Shown in pieces: positions 32,515 to 41,420 of a stretch of 64,000 nucleotides of DNA. The notes below the pieces were generated by a model. It worked only from the letters and a program-made list of their open reading frames with translations. It was not told the DNA's origin and made no database searches. Position 1 is the stretch's first letter, and each line of letters opens with the position of its first letter. Source of the stretch: Brevibacillus thermoruber 423 (GTDB lineage: Bacteria > Bacillota > Bacilli > Brevibacillales > Brevibacillaceae); NCBI RefSeq assembly GCF_000454065.1, contig NZ_KE695652.1, forward strand, positions 395,291 through 459,290, in the 5' to 3' direction. The position numbers and the translations under genes are program-made.

Positions 32515-33984
32515 ATGAGCCAGACTGCACAGGAAAGAGAAAGAAAGATAAAAGACGCCAAGCTGTTCATCAACGGCGAATACATCGACGCCATATCCGG
32601 CGAGACGTTCGACACGATCAACCCGGCGACCAATGTAAAGCTGGCCTCGGTGGCCAATGCCGGCGAGGAAGATGTGAACAAGGCGATTGAAGTGGCGCAG
32701 CGCACCTTTGAAAGCGGCGTCTGGAGCGGTATGCCTGTCGAAGAACGGGCGAAGATTCTCTGCAAAATGTCCGACCTCGTCATGGAACGGGTGGACGAAT
32801 TGGCCTGGGTGGAAACGCTCGATGTCGGCAAGCCGATCAAGGAGAGCCACGGCTTTGACATTCCCAGAGCTGCCTGGAACTTGCGCTTTTTTGCCGAGAT
32901 GGCCAAATACCTGATTCATGAAAACTACGAGATGCGCAATTTCATGTCGTACACGAAATACGCTCCCGCAGGGGTGACCAGCCTGATTATTCCGTGGAAT
33001 CTGCCGTTCATGCAGATGACCTGGAAAGCTTCCGCGGCCCTGGCAGCCGGCAATACCGTGGTGGTGAAGCCGGCCTCTTATACTCCCCTGAGCGCCGTGA
33101 TGCTGGGGGAAATTGCCAATGAGTCAGGCCTGCCCCCGGGCGTTTTGAACATCGTGACCGGCCCGGGAGGAACCGTCGGCACGGCGATGACCACGCATCC
33201 CTACGTACGTCGGATTTCGTTTGTCGGCGAGACGACGACGGGCAAGACGGTCATGAAAAACGCCGCTTCCCGGCTGATCCCGGTCTCTCTCGAACTGGGC
33301 GGAAAGTCGGCAAACATCGTGTTTGAAGACGCCGATCTCGATGAAGCGGTGAAGGGGTCCATCGAAGCGATTTTCCGCAACCAGGGAGAAATCTGCCTGG
33401 CCGGGTCGCGGCTGCTGGTGCAGGAAAGCATTTACGACCGGTTCCTCGACAAATTCGTGAAGGCGGTGCAGCAAATCAAGGTGGGCGATCCGCTGGATCC
33501 GGAGACGGATATGGGGGCGCTCGTATCGCGCAGCCACCTGAAAACGGTCGATGACTACGTGCAGATCGGTCTGGCCGAAGGCGCCAAGCTTGCTTACGGC
33601 GGCAAGCGAATCACCAGCCTGGGTGACGGAAACTTCTACGAGCCGACCGTCTTTTATGACGTAGACAATAAAATGCGGGTGGCCCAGGAGGAAATTTTCG
33701 GCCCGGTCGTAGTCGTCATTCCGTTCAAAACGGAGGAAGAAGCGATTCGCATCGCCAATGACTCGATCTACGGATTGGCCGGCGTGGTCTGGACGAACGA
33801 CCTGAGACGTGCCCACCGGGTGGCAGCTCAGGTGCAGTCCGGCCTGTTGTGGATCAACTGCTGGTATGTGCGCGACCTTCGCACGCCGTTCGGCGGGGCA
33901 AAAGCGAGCGGCATCGGCCGTGAAGGTGGGCGGCACAGCTTTGAATTCTATACGGAAGCAAAGACCGTTACCATGAAACTATGA
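32515..33984 (+). CDS. nbaE: 2-aminomuconate-6-semialdehyde dehydrogenase (ALDH superfamily)
   Basis: 489 residues from ATG 32515; an ATG six bases earlier sits on top of the GGGAGG site. A complete aldehyde dehydrogenase: PWNLPFMQM, cofactor loop [12 protein letters not shown], general base Glu260 in LELGGKSAN, nucleophile Cys294 in GEICLAGSR, and FGPVVVV. It oxidises the ACMSD product to 2-aminomuconate with NAD+. Substrate assignment rests on operon context. Confidence 0.93.
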   Translation: MSQTAQERERKIKDAKLFINGEYIDAISGETFDTINPATNVKLASVANAGEEDVNKAIEVAQRTFESGVWSGMPVEERAKILCKMSDLVMERVDELAWVETLDVGKPIKESHGFDIPRAAWNLRFFAEMAKYLIHENYEMRNFMSYTKYAPAGVTSLIIPWNLPFMQMTWKASAALAAGNTVVVKPASYTPLSAVMLGEIANESGLPPGVLNIVTGPGGTVGTAMTTHPYVRRISFVGETTTGKTVMKNAASRLIPVSLELGGKSANIVFEDADLDEAVKGSIEAIFRNQGEICLAGSRLLVQESIYDRFLDKFVKAVQQIKVGDPLDPETDMGALVSRSHLKTVDDYVQIGLAEGAKLAYGGKRITSLGDGNFYEPTVFYDVDNKMRVAQEEIFGPVVVVIPFKTEEEAIRIANDSIYGLAGVVWTNDLRRAHRVAAQVQSGLLWINCWYVRDLRTPFGGAKASGIGREGGRHSFEFYTEAKTVTMKL

Positions 33985-34009
33985 AATCTCACACAGGGAG
34001 GTAGCGTCG

Positions 34010-34795
34010 TTGGACTTGGCAAAAATCACGAAATTTGCCGACCATTTGGCGGAGGCGGAACGAAGCGGCCGCGGGGTAGAGCCGTTAACGGCCCTGGACC
34101 CCAATTTGACGACAGAAGAAGCATACCGCGTGCAGCTGCACACAATCGAGCGAAAGGTGAAGGCCGGCGACGTCGTTGTCGGAAAGAAAATCGGGTTGAC
34201 CTCGTTAGCCATGCAGACACTGCTCGGGGTCGACCAGCCTGATTACGGTCATCTGCTGTCGGGCATGGCCGTTGAAAACGGAGGGGAGATTCCGTTTCAG
34301 CGCGTGATCCAGCCCAAGGTGGAAGGGGAAATTGCCTTCGTGTTAAAGCGCGACTTGCAGGGGCCTCGCCTTACCGCGTCAGACGTGCTGCAGGCGACCG
34401 ATTATCTCCTCCCTGCTCTGGAAATTGTGGACAGCCGGATCGCGGATTGGAAGATCAAGCTGCAGGATACGATTGCAGACAATGCCTCCTCCGGTTTGTA
34501 CGTGCTGGGCGGACGCCCCGTGAAGCCGGATCAAATCGACCTCGCGCTGGCTGGTATGGTCCTATACAAAAACGGCGAGTTGGTCAATACCGGTGTGGGA
34601 GCAGCGGCGCTGGGCAACCCTGCCAACTGCGTGGCATGGCTGGCCAACAAGCTGTTTGAGTTTGGGATTACGCTGAAAGCCGGGGAAGTGATTCTGTCTG
34701 GTGCCCTGTCTGCGGCGGTCAATGCGGCCCCCGGAGACTGTTTTAGCGCGCGAATCGCCCATCTCGGGGAAGTGGGAGTGAGATTTCATGTCTAA
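34010..34795 (+). CDS. dmpE: 2-oxopent-4-enoate (2-keto-4-pentenoate) hydratase
   Basis: 261 residues of the hydratase/decarboxylase (FAH-like) family. TTG 34010 is the start, eight bases after GGGAGG. Landmarks are [36 protein letters not shown] with the metal-binding Glu pair, and [22 protein letters not shown]. It adds water to 2-oxopent-4-enoate to give 4-hydroxy-2-oxovalerate. A paralogue (36740-37525) shares the fold; order and context make this one the hydratase and the other the decarboxylase, but the two could be swapped. Confidence 0.8.
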   Translation: MDLAKITKFADHLAEAERSGRGVEPLTALDPNLTTEEAYRVQLHTIERKVKAGDVVVGKKIGLTSLAMQTLLGVDQPDYGHLLSGMAVENGGEIPFQRVIQPKVEGEIAFVLKRDLQGPRLTASDVLQATDYLLPALEIVDSRIADWKIKLQDTIADNASSGLYVLGGRPVKPDQIDLALAGMVLYKNGELVNTGVGAAALGNPANCVAWLANKLFEFGITLKAGEVILSGALSAAVNAAPGDCFSARIAHLGEVGVRFHV

Positions 34796-35675
34796 CGTAA
34801 AGGTTGCCATTCTCGGCTCCGGAAACATCGGCACCGATTTGATGATGAAGCTGGGCCGGTCAAGCCAGTTGGAGCTTACCGCGATGATCGGCATCGATCC
34901 CGACTCGGAGGGACTGCGCATGGCGAAGCAGCGCGGTTATGAAGTGTTCGACGGTGGACTGAAGCAGTTTTTGGAAAACAGTCCGGAACTTGCCGACATC
35001 GTGTTTGACGCCACGTCTGCGAAAGCGCATATTCGTCACGCCAAGGCCCTCCGGGAAGCGGGCAAGCTTGCCATCGACCTGACTCCGGCCGCAGTCGGCC
35101 CATATGTCGTTCCGGCCGTAAATCTCGGTTCCCACCTGCACGAAAAAAACATCAATCTGATTACGTGCGGAGGCCAGGCGACGATTCCGATCGTTCACGC
35201 GATTAACCGCGTGAGCCCGGTCAACTACGCTGAGATTGTCGCCACCATTTCCAGCAAAAGCGCCGGTCCGGGCACCCGCGCCAACATCGACGAATTTACG
35301 GAAACCACCGCCCACGGCATCGAAGCCATTGGCGGCGCGAAGAAAGGCAAGGCGATTATCATCCTGAACCCCGCAGAGCCGCCGATTTTGATGAGGAACA
35401 CGGTGTATGCGCTGGTTGACGAAGAAACGCTGGATGAACAGGCGATTGCTGCATCCATTGAGCAAACCGCAGGCTATATTCAATCGTACGTACCCGGATA
35501 CCGTCTCCGTACCGAGCCCATTTTCGACGGCAACAAAGTCACCGTCTTTTTGGAAGTGGAAGGGGCCGGCGATTACCTGCCCACCTACTCCGGCAATTTG
35601 GACATCATGACAGCGACGGCGGTGAAAGTGGCGGAGGAATTTGCCGCGCACCACGTGAACGCAGCATCCGTCTGA
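34788..35675 (+). CDS. dmpF: Acetaldehyde dehydrogenase (acylating)
   Basis: 295 residues. An N-terminal Rossmann motif [14 protein letters not shown] and catalytic Cys127 in [12 protein letters not shown] are diagnostic for DmpF/MhpF/BphJ. It converts acetaldehyde to acetyl-CoA with NAD+ and forms a channelling complex with the aldolase encoded next. It overlaps the hydratase gene by eight bases. Confidence 0.97.
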   Translation: MSNVKVAILGSGNIGTDLMMKLGRSSQLELTAMIGIDPDSEGLRMAKQRGYEVFDGGLKQFLENSPELADIVFDATSAKAHIRHAKALREAGKLAIDLTPAAVGPYVVPAVNLGSHLHEKNINLITCGGQATIPIVHAINRVSPVNYAEIVATISSKSAGPGTRANIDEFTETTAHGIEAIGGAKKGKAIIILNPAEPPILMRNTVYALVDEETLDEQAIAASIEQTAGYIQSYVPGYRLRTEPIFDGNKVTVFLEVEGAGDYLPTYSGNLDIMTATAVKVAEEFAAHHVNAASV

Positions 35676-35697
35676 AACTGGAAAGGAGACGAAACAG

Positions 35698-36726
35698 ATG
35701 AGTGGTAAACGGGATATTCTCATCACGGAAGTGGCGCTTCGCGACGGCAGCCATGCGATCAACCATCAATTTACCGTGGAACAGGTGGTGAGCGTGGCCC
35801 GCGCTTTGGACGAGGCGAATGTTCCCTTCATCGAAGTTTCCCATGGAGACGGTCTGGCCGGTTCTTCCTTGCAGTACGGGCTGTCCCGAACGAATGAGAT
35901 GGAACTGATCGAGGCGGCAGTTGCCGTCTGCAAACAGGCGACGGTAGGTGTGCTCCTCCTGCCGGGAATCGGCACAATCAAGGATTTGAATGCCGCTGCG
36001 AAGCTGGGTGTCGGCATGGCGCGGATCGCGACGCACGTTACCGAAGCCGATATTTCCGCTCAACACATTGCCCGCTCCAAAGAACTTGGCCTCTTCACCG
36101 TCGGTTTTTTGATGATGTCTCACATGGCACCTCCGGAAAAACTGGTCGAGCAGGCGAAACTGATGGAGAGCTACGGAGCCGATGCGGTGTATGTGGTTGA
36201 TTCGGCCGGCGCCCTGCTGCCTCATGAAGTGGCCGAACGAATCAGGGCATTAAAGCAAAGCATCGGCGTTGAGATCGGGTTCCACGCGCACAATAATTTG
36301 TCCCTGGCGATGGCCAACACGCTGGCGGCGATTCAGGAAGGGGCAACGCGCATCGACGGCAGTGTCCGCTGTTTGGGGGCCGGCGCGGGCAATACGCAAA
36401 CGGAAGTACTGGTCGCCGTGCTGGAACGGATGGGCATCGAAACCGGCATTGATCTTTACAAAATGATGGATCTGGCGGAAGAGATCGTTGCGCCCATCCT
36501 TCAGGTTCCGCAGGAGATTACCCGGGACAGCCTGGTCCTCGGATACGCAGGCGTGTATTCCAGCTTCCGGCTACATGCGGAGCGTGCCGCGAAGAAGTTC
36601 GGAATTGATTCCCGCGATATCCTGATTGAGCTCGGGAAGCGAAAAGCGGTAGGCGGTCAGGAAGACATGATCATTGATGTCGCTGCGGAAATCTTGAAGC
36701 AGCGCAGTGCAGCGGGACTGCGATAA
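35698..36726 (+). CDS. dmpG: 4-hydroxy-2-oxovalerate aldolase
   Basis: 342 residues, HMG-CoA-lyase-like TIM barrel plus a C-terminal communication domain. ALRDGSHAINHQFT carries the metal-binding Arg-Asp. EIGFHAHNNLSLAMAN gives the two metal His residues. It splits 4-hydroxy-2-oxovalerate to pyruvate and acetaldehyde and passes the latter to DmpF. ATG 35698 follows GAAAGGAGACGAAACAG. Confidence 0.97.
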   Translation: MSGKRDILITEVALRDGSHAINHQFTVEQVVSVARALDEANVPFIEVSHGDGLAGSSLQYGLSRTNEMELIEAAVAVCKQATVGVLLLPGIGTIKDLNAAAKLGVGMARIATHVTEADISAQHIARSKELGLFTVGFLMMSHMAPPEKLVEQAKLMESYGADAVYVVDSAGALLPHEVAERIRALKQSIGVEIGFHAHNNLSLAMANTLAAIQEGATRIDGSVRCLGAGAGNTQTEVLVAVLERMGIETGIDLYKMMDLAEEIVAPILQVPQEITRDSLVLGYAGVYSSFRLHAERAAKKFGIDSRDILIELGKRKAVGGQEDMIIDVAAEILKQRSAAGLR

Positions 36727-36739
36727 GGAGGTGGACAGC

Positions 36740-37525
36740 TTGCTTGCGGAACATTCCTACAGATCATTGGCGCAAAAGCTGGTCGATGCGGAGTTCAACC
36801 GGCAGGAAGTGGTGAAACTTACGGCTGAATATCCAGACTTGTCGGTAGAGGATGCGTACCGGATCCAGGATGAGCTGGTTGCCATCAAGCGCGAGCAGGG
36901 CCATCGGGTGATCGCGCTGAAAATGGGCTTTACCAGCCGGGCCAAAATGAAGCAGATGAACGTAAACGAGCCGATCTACGGCCATGTGTTTGATTACATG
37001 TCCGTTGACAGCGGCGTCCTGTCTTTCCGTGAATTGATTCATCCGAAAGTGGAAGCGGAAATCGCGTTCATCCTCGGCAGGGATATCGAAGGACCGGGAG
37101 TGACGGGCGCTCACGTGTTGGCCGCCACGGAATACGTCGTTCCCGCCCTGGAGATTATCGACAGCCGCTACCTGAATTTTCAGTTCACCCTCCCCGACGT
37201 GATCGCGGACAACACGTCCGCTTCCCGTGTGTTCATCGGATCGAGGCTGCGCAGACCGGATGAGCTGGAACTGGATCTGGTCGGAGTTACCCTCTCCATC
37301 AACGGGGAATTGAAAGATTTGGGCGCAGGGGCGGCAGTGCTGGGACATCCGGCCCATTCCGTCGCCATGTTGGCCAACATGCTGTCTCGCAGAGGGCGCA
37401 AGCTGCACGCCGGCCAACTGATCTTGACCGGCGGCATTACCGGAGCGCAGCCACTTGCTGTCGGCGATGTCGTTTCTGCCAAATGGGACGGACTGGGCTC
37501 CATTGAGTTTACCGTCAAGGAATGA
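36740..37525 (+). CDS. dmpH: 4-oxalocrotonate decarboxylase (2-oxo-3-hexenedioate decarboxylase)
   Basis: 261 residues from TTG 36740, behind AAGGAGGTGGACAGC; frame upstream is antisense-like and without a site. It is a paralogue of the hydratase at 34010 with the same landmarks (LKMGFTSRAKMKQMNVNEPIYGHV, KVEAEIAFIL, IDSRYLNFQFTLPDVIADNTSA). It decarboxylates 4-oxalocrotonate (2-oxo-3-hexenedioate) to 2-oxopent-4-enoate. It is the last gene of the operon and is followed by a terminator. Confidence 0.82.
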   Translation: MLAEHSYRSLAQKLVDAEFNRQEVVKLTAEYPDLSVEDAYRIQDELVAIKREQGHRVIALKMGFTSRAKMKQMNVNEPIYGHVFDYMSVDSGVLSFRELIHPKVEAEIAFILGRDIEGPGVTGAHVLAATEYVVPALEIIDSRYLNFQFTLPDVIADNTSASRVFIGSRLRRPDELELDLVGVTLSINGELKDLGAGAAVLGHPAHSVAMLANMLSRRGRKLHAGQLILTGGITGAQPLAVGDVVSAKWDGLGSIEFTVKE

Positions 37526-37541
37526 CCGTAATCTGCTAGAT

Positions 37542-37576
37542 GGCCCCGGTACACGACCGGGGTCGGCTTATTTTGT
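37542..37576 (+). terminator. Terminator of the 3-hydroxyanthranilate operon
   Basis: CCCCGGT/ACCGGGG with a five-base loop, then TCGGCTTATTTTGTTT. Confidence 0.75.
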
Positions 37577-37692
37577 TTCAACCGTATCTGTTCCGATCAG
37601 TCCAGACACGTCCTTATGTATTTCAACTGCTTTCCGGGCGTCTCAGGGACAAGAGCTGGTGGGAACGATTGGCCCTTGACTGTAAGAAAAGA

Positions 37693-37758
37693 ATGCACCC
37701 CCTAACGTATTGATCGGTCAACCCTGGGGGTTCCAACGTCTACGTTTAAGGGGTGCAT
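37693..37758. repeat. 66-base imperfect terminal inverted repeat element
   Basis: Arms ATGCACCCCCTAACGTA and (complement) ATGCACCCCTTAAACGTA flank a core that itself contains TTGATCGGTCAA-like and CCCTGGGGG dyads. No T-run follows on either strand, so a simple terminator is unlikely. It looks like a tiny MITE or insertion-sequence remnant between the catabolic operon and lgt. Confidence 0.45.
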
Positions 37759-37793
37759 ACTACACGGATCGGTTTTTTGGGCGTATGTGTTCG

Positions 37794-38594
37794 TCATTCC
37801 GACGACTGTTGGGAGTGATCGGACTGCTGCCTGCTTTTGCGGGCATACACCAGCAGCAGCACGACCCCGACGGCGATCAGGCTGAGGCTGACAAGCTGGG
37901 CGACGCGCAGCGTATGGCCGAGCATCAGGCTGTCGGTTCGCATGCCCTCAATAAAGAAGCGGCCGAGCGAGTAGAGGATCATGTAGCTGAACAGCACCTG
38001 CCCGTCAAAGCGTTTCAACCGGTACAGCATGACCATCAGGATGACAAAGACCACGAGGTTCCACAGCGATTCGTACAAGAACGTGGGGTGGTAGTACTGG
38101 CCGCCGATGTACATCTGTTCGCGGATAAACGCGGGAAAGTGCGACATGAACTCCTCCGTGGCCGGCCCTCCGTGGGCTTCCTGGTTGATAAAGTTGCCCC
38201 AGCGGCCGATCGCCTGTCCCAGAATGACGCTGGGAATCAGCACGTCCCCCAGCTTGAGAAACGGAAGATTGTGCTTGCGGACGTACCAGGCACCGGCGAG
38301 AAAACCGCCGATCAACCCGCCGTGGATGGCCAGTCCGCCCTTCCACACGGCAATCACGTCAAACAGGTTGTCTTTATACTGCTCCCACTCAAAAATGACG
38401 TAGTACAAGCGGGCACAGATGATCGCGGCCGGGATGATCAGGACGACCATGTTCAGCACGTGGTCGGGATCGATCCCGGCCCGTTTGGCGTTGTAGCGGG
38501 CCAAATAGGTGCCCAGGAAAAACGCCAGCCCCATAATCACACCGTACCAGTGGATCTTGATGGGGCCGAGCGACAACGCAATCGGATCAATCAT
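37794..38594 (-). CDS. lgt: Prolipoprotein diacylglyceryl transferase
   Basis: 266 residues from ATG 38594, behind AAGGAGGAATTCATC. Seven membrane segments. Lgt signatures are GGLAIHGGLIGG (essential His), GQAIGRWGNFINQEAHG and RTDSLMLG. It attaches diacylglyceryl to the lipobox Cys of prelipoproteins, including the VanY-type and GerC-type lipoproteins encoded in this window. Confidence 0.97.
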   Translation of the reverse strand: MIDPIALSLGPIKIHWYGVIMGLAFFLGTYLARYNAKRAGIDPDHVLNMVVLIIPAAIICARLYYVIFEWEQYKDNLFDVIAVWKGGLAIHGGLIGGFLAGAWYVRKHNLPFLKLGDVLIPSVILGQAIGRWGNFINQEAHGGPATEEFMSHFPAFIREQMYIGGQYYHPTFLYESLWNLVVFVILMVMLYRLKRFDGQVLFSYMILYSLGRFFIEGMRTDSLMLGHTLRVAQLVSLSLIAVGVVLLLVYARKSRQQSDHSQQSSE

Positions 38595-38728
38595 GATGAA
38601 TTCCTCCTTGCCTTCAACCATCTGATGCCCAGTATAGCACAAACAGCACAGCCAGTTCCAATTGAGGGAAGGCGAAAGAAAACGCAAAGCGGGAGGAAGG
38701 ACGAGGTCCGCCGGGGGTTCCTCTTCCA

Positions 38729-39634
38729 TTACCTCCGCTTGGCGAGAAAGGAGAGAATCGGGTCCAGGGATGCCCGCCGGTCCGGATCGTGGACCGGCGC
38801 GAACAGGTCTCCCCGTGCCTTGAGCCGCGGCGGCACGGTATGGACGGTAAAGTCGGTCGGATGAATGCGGGGCACCTCGTCCCACGTGATCGGAGTGGAG
38901 ACGGTCGCCTGCGGGCGGGCGCGCGTGGAATAGGGAGCGGGCAGCGTTTTGCCGCGCCAGTGCTGCAGATAGTCGACGTACAGCTTGGTTCCCCGGTTTT
39001 TTACCAGGCGTTCTATGGTGACCAGGCTCGGGTGTTTCTCCGCCAGATAGGTGGCGACGAATTGACCGACCTGACGGGTTTCGTCAAAGCTGTAGCGCCG
39101 CTCGATCGGGATGTAGACCTGCAGACCGCTGGCCCCCGATGTCTTAACGAATGAGGGCAGATTCAACCCGTCCAGCACTTCCTTCAACAGCAGCGCCGTC
39201 TCGGCTGCGGGGGCGAACTCGGGCGTGGAAGGATCCAGGTCGAACACCAGCTCGGTCGGCGTTTCATCGTGGGCGAGATGAAACGACACGTGCCACTCCA
39301 GCGCAGCCTGATTGGCCATCCAGACAAGCGTGGCGGTGTCGTTGCACAGCGGATACCGCGTGTTTTCCCAGCGGCTCGTGGCAATCCAGTCCGGCGCGTA
39401 CTCGGGCAGGTTTTTCTGGTAAAAATGCTTGTCGTGAATGCCGTGCGGATAACGGATCACGGTCAACAGGCGGTTTTTGGCGTAGCGCAGCAGGGGAGGG
39501 GCCACCTCCAACAGGTAGCGGATATAGTCCCATTTGGTGACGTTCGCTTCCGGCCAAAGCGGTTTTTGCGGGTTGGTGACGGTCAGTTCCCTGCCTTCGA
39601 CGGTCAAGACGAGATCGGCCGCGGCGGTCGGCAT
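38729..39634 (-). CDS. Stand-alone LigD-type polymerase domain (NHEJ primase-polymerase)
   Basis: 301 residues from ATG 39634 (AGAGGG eleven bases upstream). It is an archaeo-eukaryotic primase-like LigD_N polymerase domain: VTNPQKPLWPE at the start, HDKHFYQKNLPEYAPDW, the metal-binding Asp pair in VFDLDPS, KTSGASGLQVYIPI and the TPITWDEV region. In Bacillus LigD this domain is fused to an ATP ligase; here it is separate. It would fill or extend ends at double-strand breaks with Ku (51448) and the ligase at 44189. Confidence 0.92.
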   Translation of the reverse strand: MPTAAADLVLTVEGRELTVTNPQKPLWPEANVTKWDYIRYLLEVAPPLLRYAKNRLLTVIRYPHGIHDKHFYQKNLPEYAPDWIATSRWENTRYPLCNDTATLVWMANQAALEWHVSFHLAHDETPTELVFDLDPSTPEFAPAAETALLLKEVLDGLNLPSFVKTSGASGLQVYIPIERRYSFDETRQVGQFVATYLAEKHPSLVTIERLVKNRGTKLYVDYLQHWRGKTLPAPYSTRARPQATVSTPITWDEVPRIHPTDFTVHTVPPRLKARGDLFAPVHDPDRRASLDPILSFLAKRR

Positions 39635-39733
39635 GGCTTTGACACCCTCTTTCCGGAGAAATGTTCGGGATGGCATCCGATGTTTTGCCACTACTATGCC
39701 CCGGCGCGGGACAGTTATGCGGCGGCGCCGTCT

Positions 39734-39763
39734 GCATATTTTGCCGGTCTGTCATCCATAATA
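39734..39763 (+). promoter_or_regulatory. Sigma-G-type forespore promoter for the germinant receptor operon
   Basis: GCATA (39734-39738), exactly 18 bases, then CATAATA (39757-39763). This matches the sigma-G pattern GMATR-N18-CATWMTA at every defined position. It lies 31 bases before ATG 39794. Confidence 0.65.
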
Positions 39764-39793
39764 CGGATAGCTTGCCAACGGTTGGTGAATGCG

Positions 39794-41416
39794 ATGGCTC
39801 ACAATGGAACACCCAACAAGGAAGAATGGCTCAAAACGATCAATACCTGCAGTTTGACCGATCTGGAGGGGGTTCCTGTCTTCGCCGCCCTGCAGGAGAA
39901 TGTGCTCTTTTTGAAACGGCTGTTTTCCGACTGCTCCGACTTTGTCATCCGCGAGTTCAAGATGAAAAACGGCGTCCCGGTCGTGGCCGTATTCGTCGAC
40001 GGCCTGATCGATACGAGAGCGGTCAACCAGGCGCTGGAGGCGTTGATGATCCTGGAGAGCGGCGATGACGACGTCGAAGTGATCGAAGAGGCTCTTCTGC
40101 CGGTCTCGCAAATCTCCAAGGCGAAGGATTACAAAGAGTTTTTGCAGGCCGTGCTGTCGGGCGACACCGGCATTATGGTGGACGGAAACACGCAGGCGCT
40201 CACCTTGGGCATGCGCGGCCCGGAAAAGCGCTCTGTCGACGAGCCGGAGGGGGAGGCGGTGGTGCGCGGCCCGCGGGAGGGCTTCATCGAAAACATCCGG
40301 ACGAACACCTCCCTGCTGCGGCGCAAGCTGAAGACCCCCCGGCTGAAGATGAAATCGCTGGTGATCGGCAGGGAAACCAATACCAACCTGGTGCTCGCGT
40401 ATCTAGAGGGAATCGCCGACAGGGAATTGGTGGAAGAAGTCACGCGACGAATCAGCGTGATCGAGAGCGACGGGATCCTGGAATCGGGGTACATCGAGGA
40501 ATTGATTCAGGACAACATCTACTCTCCGTTTCCGCAGGTCCAGTATACCGAGCGGCCGGATAGGGTGGCGGGAGCGCTGCTGGAAGGGCGGGTCGCCATT
40601 TTGGTCGACGGAACGCCCATGGTGCTGATCGTGCCCACCACGTTCTGGATCATGCTGCAGGCGAACGAAGACTACTACGAACGGTTCCAGATGGCTACCC
40701 TGATCCGCTGGCTGCGCTATCTGTTTCTGCTCATTTCGCTGCTCACGCCCGCCGCTTATGTGGCCATCACCACGTTTCATCAGCAGATGCTGCCCACCAC
40801 CCTGCTGCTCAGCATCGCGGCGGCGCGGGAATCCATCCCGTTTCCGGCGATCGTGGAGGCGCTGATCATGGAAATCTCCTTTGAGGCGCTGCGGGAGGCC
40901 GGGGTCCGCCTGCCCAAAACGGTCGGTCAGGCGGTCAGCATCCTGGGGGCTCTTGTCGTGGGGCAGGCGGCCGTGGAGGCTGGGATTGTGTCGGCGCCGA
41001 TGGTGATCGTCGTGTCCATTACGGGGATCGCTTCGTTTACCGTCCCCCATTTCAACGCCTCCATCGCGCTCCGGATGCTGCGTTTTCCGCTGATGATCGC
41101 CGCCTCGATTCTGGGCATCTACGGGATTCTCGTCGGCATTTTGCTGATCATGGGACACTTGGCCAACCTGCGTTCGCTTGGCGTCCCCTACCTGTCGCCG
41201 ATCGCGCCGATGTCGGTGGGCGACCTGAAGGACGTGCTGATTCGTGCTCCCTGGTCCTACATGAACAAACGGCCCAGCTTTCTCGGCGTGCAGGACGCCC
41301 GTCGGCTGCGGGCCGGCCATACCAGCCAACAGCAGCGCGACGCAGGCAGCTCCGGCACCGTTCGCCAAGGCGGATCGGGGACAGGTGACGGAGGCCGCAC
41401 GCGAGGAGAGGGATGA
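39794..41416 (+). CDS. GerA-family germinant receptor subunit A
   Basis: 540 residues from ATG 39794; sequence upstream in this frame is antisense to the LigD-like gene. The N-terminal ~290 hydrophilic residues form the GerA NTD (DCSDFVIREF, DGRVAILVDGTP nearby). They are followed by five or six membrane segments (from LRYLFLLISLLTPAAYVAIT) and a short cytoplasmic tail. It forms the inner-spore-membrane receptor/channel with the GerB and GerC subunits encoded next. The tail overlaps the following reading frame region. Confidence 0.93.
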   Translation: MAHNGTPNKEEWLKTINTCSLTDLEGVPVFAALQENVLFLKRLFSDCSDFVIREFKMKNGVPVVAVFVDGLIDTRAVNQALEALMILESGDDDVEVIEEALLPVSQISKAKDYKEFLQAVLSGDTGIMVDGNTQALTLGMRGPEKRSVDEPEGEAVVRGPREGFIENIRTNTSLLRRKLKTPRLKMKSLVIGRETNTNLVLAYLEGIADRELVEEVTRRISVIESDGILESGYIEELIQDNIYSPFPQVQYTERPDRVAGALLEGRVAILVDGTPMVLIVPTTFWIMLQANEDYYERFQMATLIRWLRYLFLLISLLTPAAYVAITTFHQQMLPTTLLLSIAAARESIPFPAIVEALIMEISFEALREAGVRLPKTVGQAVSILGALVVGQAAVEAGIVSAPMVIVVSITGIASFTVPHFNASIALRMLRFPLMIAASILGIYGILVGILLIMGHLANLRSLGVPYLSPIAPMSVGDLKDVLIRAPWSYMNKRPSFLGVQDARRLRAGHTSQQQRDAGSSGTVRQGGSGTGDGGRTRGEG

Positions 41417-41420
41417 AGGA

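Noticed and set aside
39269..39793. N-terminal extension of the GerA-subunit frame
   Set aside because: It overlaps the LigD-like gene on the other strand and is not like GerA proteins. A sigma-G promoter lies inside it.
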